From: Parvularia atlantis
Lineage: Eukaryota > Opisthokonta > Rotosphaerida
Length of the DNA: 20,434 bases
Direction of reading: 5' to 3'
NCBI GenBank assembly: GCA_943704415.1
Contig: CALSCO010000586.1
Coordinates: 1 to 20,434, forward strand
This document shows positions 17,409 through 20,434 of this stretch, piece after piece. How positions within the stretch are numbered: the first letter of the stretch is position 1; every line of letters starts with the position of its first letter. The position numbers and the translations under genes were made by a program. Under the pieces are notes generated by a model. The model was not told the origin of the DNA. It saw only the letters and a program-made list of their open reading frames with translations, and ran no database searches.

Positions 17409-18652
17409 ATGGAAATGGCAGGGGTGACGCACAGGCTAAGCGAGCGCGTCGTGCGCGTGCTCGGGCTCAACCCGGGCGCGCACACACGCGCGGGCACGTG
17501 CACGTACCTCGTCGGGCGCGGCCGCAGCCGTGTGCTCGTCGATGCGGGCGCGGCGCGGCCCGGGTTCACGCAGCTTCTGCGCGATGCGCTGCGCGAGAGC
17601 GGCGGCGAGCGCATCTCGCGCATCCTGCTCACGCACTGGCATCGCGACCACACCGACGGTGCGCCTCAGCACGGCCGACGGGGCGGAAGACTGTGCTGCT
17701 GAGAGTGGCGCACGATCGCACGCGCCCCAGGCGTGCTGGACGTGCAGGCCGCGTTCGGCGCCGACATCCCCGTCGGCAAGGTCGAGGGCCGCTTCCTGCC
17801 GTGGCTCAAGTCGGGCACCGTCAAGGTGCTCAACGCGCGTGCACCACCCTCGCTTTGACGCGTGCACGCGCACGCCCTCAGGACCGTGAGGTGTTCCTCG
17901 TCGACGACAGCACGACGCTGCAGGTGTACCAGGCGCCCGGGCACGCGTCCGACGCCGCGTGCTTCCTGCTGCTCGAGGAGGACACGCTCTTTTGCGGCGA
18001 CGTGGCGAGCGACGGGGCCCTGGCTCTGGTCGAGGACCTGCCGCAGCAGACCAAGACGCTCGAACGGCTCGCCCTGCTTGCGCCGCGCGTCGTGCTGCCC
18101 GGCCACGGCGAGCCGATCGCCGACACCGGGGCGCTCGCAGCGTGCGCACAGCGCTACCGCGACCGGGCCAAGCGCGTGCTCGCGGCCGTGCGCGCGGGCG
18201 GCGTGCAGCAAGCGCTCTCGGCGGCCGAGATCGCGCGCCGCGTGGCGTGGCTCAAGGACGACGTGGACGCGCCCACGACCGACGTCGGCCAGACACACGA
18301 GGAGGTCGCGGCGCAGCACCTGATCGAGCTCGAGCGCGCGGGCGAGGTGCGGCGCGTCGACTCACCACGTGACACGGCCGTATCGAGCGCCAAGGGCGAC
18401 GCGATCAAAGGGCCCGGCGGGTTGAGCATCACGCAGATTCACCGCCTGCTGCAGCAGTCGACCGCGGTCGACCGGCAGACGGCACAGACGGCGCGGCCGC
18501 CGCCGATCCACGCGCGCGACACGGCGCCGCAGCCGTATGCGTCCACGCATGACGAGCGCTCCGTGTGCCATGCGCATCTGCCCGCCGACGCCGTCAGCGC
18601 TGTATATGCCGACGATCATCGCCTCTTACAAAAGTGCCTTTTCAAAACTTAA
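17409..18652 (+). CDS. LACTB2: LACTB2-like metallo-beta-lactamase-fold nuclease
   Basis: Animal LACTB2 is a mitochondrial single-strand endoribonuclease of the metallo-beta-lactamase superfamily. Three exons (17409-17658, 17731-17825, 17882-18652) give up to 371 residues. RVVRVLGLNPG and GTCTYLVGRG match the LACTB2 start (usually GTNTYLVG). All zinc ligands are visible: THWHRDH at about residues 75-81, the His of QAPGH, the Asp of FCGD and the His of LPGHGEP. The C-terminal helices (HEEVAAQHLIELERAGEV) match the winged-helix end of LACTB2. The animal protein is about 288 residues; here the frame continues about 85 residues (SITQIHRLLQQSTAV and onward). That may be a true extension, or an unrecognised intron may change the end. 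It is convergent with the next gene, with 14 bases between stops. Confidence 0.9.
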
Positions 18653-18666
18653 CTGAACTCCTTGTG

Positions 18667-19166
18667 TCACTGTGGAGCCGAGTCGTCCTTGGTGGCACCT
18701 TTCTCCGGGCCCGAGGCAGCCTCAGGGGTTTCCCCCTGCATCACGAGCAGTGCTCGTGGTTCCGTGCGCCGTTGATGTCGCGTCCCACAGCAGTGCCGCA
18801 CGAGTTCTCGACCAGGTGCTTTGCGAGCTTGCGGTGGACGTCGTCGACCCTGTTCTCGATCTGCGCGCGGATGCGCGCGACGACGCGGCGGAGGCGGTAG
18901 CGCTCGCGGGCACATCATGCCAGTGATGTGTCCTTGGAGTCGATCTTGCCCTGCAGACGATCGAGGCGGAACAGCGTGTCGACGCGCCCGTTCGGACTGA
19001 AGATGGTCTGGAAGGTCCTGATACCAGGATCCATTGAAGCCGTGCGCTCAGGCACGCCGTTAGGGTTGCGCAGGTGCTCAGGCACGGGCTTCACTTCGAG
19101 CGGGAGCGTGACGGCCCAAGTTGCCGAGGCGGTGCCACCGTTGTAGTGTCGTATTGGAGACTCCAT
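18667..19166 (-). CDS. Unrecognised protein with in-frame TGA
   Basis: From the ATG at 19166 the frame gives 83 residues (ESPIRHYNGGTASATWAVTL to GRVDTLFRLDRLQGKIDSKD) and reaches a TGA at 18917-18915. The same frame then continues with a well-formed amphipathic helix (RERYRLRRVVARIRAQIENR, DDVHRKLAKHLVENSCGTA). After a possible 53-bp intron (18736-18788) it ends in an acidic tail GETPEAASGPEKGATKDDSA. Either the protein ends at the TGA, or the TGA is removed by splicing I could not place with a good donor, read through, or a sequence error. No GTGCG donor exists in the first part. I do not recognise the family. A TATAAAAG box lies 117-124 bases upstream of the ATG. Confidence 0.5.
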
Positions 19167-19508
19167 AGCGCTTGCGGATCTCCTTGCCTGATAGGAACAC
19201 GTGTGTGGTCGTTGATGCAGACATGTTTGCAGATCAGAATAGCATAATGGTTCATGATGGTTGGAAAGACACAAGGCGCGCACTTTTATACGCACCTGTA
19301 AAGCCGAATTGCAAACATTATTTTGTGCAAAAGCAAACAAAGCGGAATGGCCGCAAGTCACTGGAGCAGAGTGCGCAGACGGAAAAGACAAAATGGTACT
19401 CAGTTGCTTCATAAAGCGCGAAAAGGTCTCTACGGTCAAGTCGGCACGGATAGATGATGATGAACGGGCAAGTTGCCGCACATATTCGTGACCAGGCCTC
19501 TCCCGCGC
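19167..19508. promoter_or_regulatory. Less GC-rich divergent intergenic region
   Basis: 342 bases between the divergent starts of the unrecognised minus-strand gene and the F-BAR gene. The middle (about 19190-19470) is clearly richer in A and T than the rest of the window. Frames stay open for 75-125 codons on both strands, but the translations look non-coding. It contains the TATA-like box listed separately, and ATGATGATG near 19452. It could also contain an unannotated transcript. Confidence 0.55.
19283..19290 (-). promoter_or_regulatory. TATA-like box (TATAAAAG, minus strand)
   Basis: The minus strand reads GCGTATAAAAGTGCGCGCC here, a full TATA consensus set in GC-rich flanks. If transcription starts about 30 bases downstream (near 19255), the leader of the minus-strand gene would be about 90 bases. 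It is the only convincing TATA box I noticed in the window's intergenic DNA. Confidence 0.5.
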
Positions 19509-20434
19509 ATGGCCTCGCACGAGTCCGTACGGCGGCAGCACGCCGACTCGAAGCGGGCGCTGCAGCTCGCGACCGACTTTTTCGTGCAGCGGTGCGTCCG
19601 ACGGGCGAGAGGCACCCGCGGCCAGGGGGTCTAGGGATGCGGAGCGGCGGGCACGCGGGGAAACATGCGCGAAACAATAGCACCAACGCTGCGCGGGGTG
19701 GTTTTGCGCGCGCAGATCCGAGGTCGAGGAGGCCTACGCGCGGCAGATGGAGGCGCTCGGCGGCAAGTTCACGACGCAACTGGCCGCGCTCAGCCCCGAG
19801 TGCGCCGCGCCCGCGCGCCTCGGCCCTGTCCGCTCATCCCGCGCGCGGCACACGCAGCCTCTTCCCGCCCATGTTCCTCACCCTCGTGCAGCACACGACC
19901 CAGGTCGGCGTCACGCGGCGGCAGCTCAAGGACCAGATCGGCGCCGAGGCACGTGACCGGCCCGCGCCGCGCGCGCGCACTCGACGCGCTCACGCCGGTG
20001 CGTCCAGGTCATCGACCCGCTGCAGGAGTTCAAGCAGTCGTCCGAGGCCGACGAGCGGCCCAGCAGCGGCGGCTCGGTCATGACGGCGCTGCTGGTGCGC
20101 GGCGGGCGGTGGCGTGGAGCGCGTGCCAACGGGGTGCGCGCGCGCAGGGGTACCGCGATTACGAGGCCAGCAAGATGGAGGTGCTCAAGGACAGCGTCAT
20201 GAAGTTCAACGTGATCGACTCGATCCTCTGCGACTTCCAGAAGGAGGTGACGGCTGCGCTGTCTTCTCGCTTGAGCAGAGCCGCCTGACCGCGCACCGCC
20301 GCGCCAGATGGCCGACCAGCTCAACGCCGCCGTTGAGACGTTCAACTCCGAGTCGTACGTCAACCAGTTTGTGCAGAAGCAGATCGAGGCCGTCGAGGCC
20401 AGCACGGTCAAAAGCGCACGTGCGCGCCCCCCCC
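19509..20434 (+). CDS. F-BAR (FCH) domain protein, partial
   Basis: N-terminal part of a membrane-curving F-BAR protein that links membrane to actin. Six exons are visible (19509-19591, 19716-19799, 19858-19948, 20008-20094, 20148-20246, 20308-about 20419), about 185 codons; the gene runs off the right edge, probably in an intron starting GTGCG. The FCH signature is ALQLATDFFVQRSEVEEAYA followed by RQMEALGGKF. Next come LVQHTTQVGVTRRQLKDQIG and AEVIDPLQEFKQS, the typical helix before the conserved PLxEF. A Ser/Gly-rich insert (ERPSSGGS) precedes further helices (YRDYEASKMEVL, ADQLNAAVETFNSESYVNQF). The intron at 19949-20007 is GC-AG, and the first intron (124 bp) is the longest in the window. 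Later domains (SH3, RhoGAP or other) are not in view. Confidence 0.82.
19949..20007 (+). other. GC-AG intron in the F-BAR gene
   Basis: Donor GAG|GCACGT, acceptor CGTCCAG. Removal joins KDQIGAE to VIDPLQEFKQ, a junction inside a conserved F-BAR helix, so this GC-AG case is well supported. Confidence 0.72.

Noticed and set aside
16961-17881. The plus-strand frame leading unbroken into the LACTB2 exon
   Set aside because: The frame is open by chance upstream. The LACTB2 N-terminus lies in another frame from 17409 and is joined by two introns.
18915-19541. A 208-codon minus-strand frame starting at 19541
   Set aside because: Its first ~125 codons cross the divergent intergenic region and the first codons of the F-BAR gene, and they look non-coding. 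A start at 19166 fits the TATA-like box.
1-20434. A bacterial origin, operons, CRISPR arrays, insertion sequences or virus-like elements
   Set aside because: Genes are interrupted by spliceosomal introns and belong to eukaryotic families. No transposase, reverse transcriptase, capsid-like protein, terminal repeats or spaced direct repeats were seen.
20427-20434. The run of eight Cs at the right end as a biological feature
   Set aside because: It sits at the edge of the window, where sequence quality or contig ends often give such runs. Nothing else supports a telomere or repeat.

Overview
This is a very GC-rich, gene-dense stretch of a eukaryotic nuclear genome. Every multi-exon gene is cut by short spliceosomal introns, about 39-124 bp and mostly 45-65 bp. 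Their 5' splice site is nearly always GTGCG rather than GTRAG. I reconstructed about 74 introns by keeping the reading frame open and, where a family was recognised, by following its conserved sequence. The gene set combines a membrane class III cyclase, an ABTB1-type ankyrin/BTB protein, an F-BAR protein, a LACTB2 nuclease, a BUD22/SRFBP1 ribosome-biogenesis factor and the proteasome subunit Rpn9. This fits a free-living, GC-rich unicellular eukaryote, probably amorphean (amoebozoan, apusomonad or opisthokont protist). F-BAR and ABTB1-type proteins argue against a plant or alga. The species cannot be named from the sequence. I saw no tRNA, rRNA, CRISPR array, virus-like element or transposon.

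Layout. 1-4001 (-): six-TM adenylyl-type cyclase, running off the left edge. 4123-5122 (-): GAF protein related to free-methionine-R-sulfoxide reductase. 5145-6709 (+): BUD22/SRFBP1 homologue. 6710-7063: intergenic, with twin CGTCA-N3-TGACG palindromes. 7064-7551 (+): small one-TM protein. 7643-8520 (-): NUDT6-like Nudix hydrolase. 8555-10380 (-): proteasome lid subunit Rpn9/PSMD13. 10622-12170 (+): coiled-coil protein. 12266-13170 (+): unrecognised protein with a C-terminal hydrophobic segment. 13314-13850 (+): degenerate RNase III-fold protein. 13899-14775 (-): half-length ABTB1-like protein. 15117-16774 (+): signal-peptide-bearing protein with a methyltransferase-like domain. 16845-17396 (-): small unrecognised protein. 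17409-18652 (+): LACTB2-like metallo-beta-lactamase. 18667-19166 (-): unrecognised protein with an in-frame TGA. 19167-19508: less GC-rich intergenic region. 19509-end (+): F-BAR protein, cut by the right edge.

The neighbours do not form one pathway. They are mostly housekeeping genes (proteasome, 40S biogenesis, Nudix, RNA end processing) plus two signalling genes (cyclase, ABTB1) and a membrane-shaping protein. The striking architecture is compaction: divergent start codons only 12 and 22 bp apart, a 34-bp gap between two same-strand genes, and convergent stops 14-70 bp apart. Exon coordinates are hand-derived. Those in recognised families (cyclase, Rpn9, BUD22, LACTB2, ABTB1, Nudix, F-BAR) are the most secure. 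I found no convincing new multi-gene system. The items most worth a second look are the altered 5' splice-site rule, the cyclase active site, the degenerate RNase III protein and the twin palindromes.
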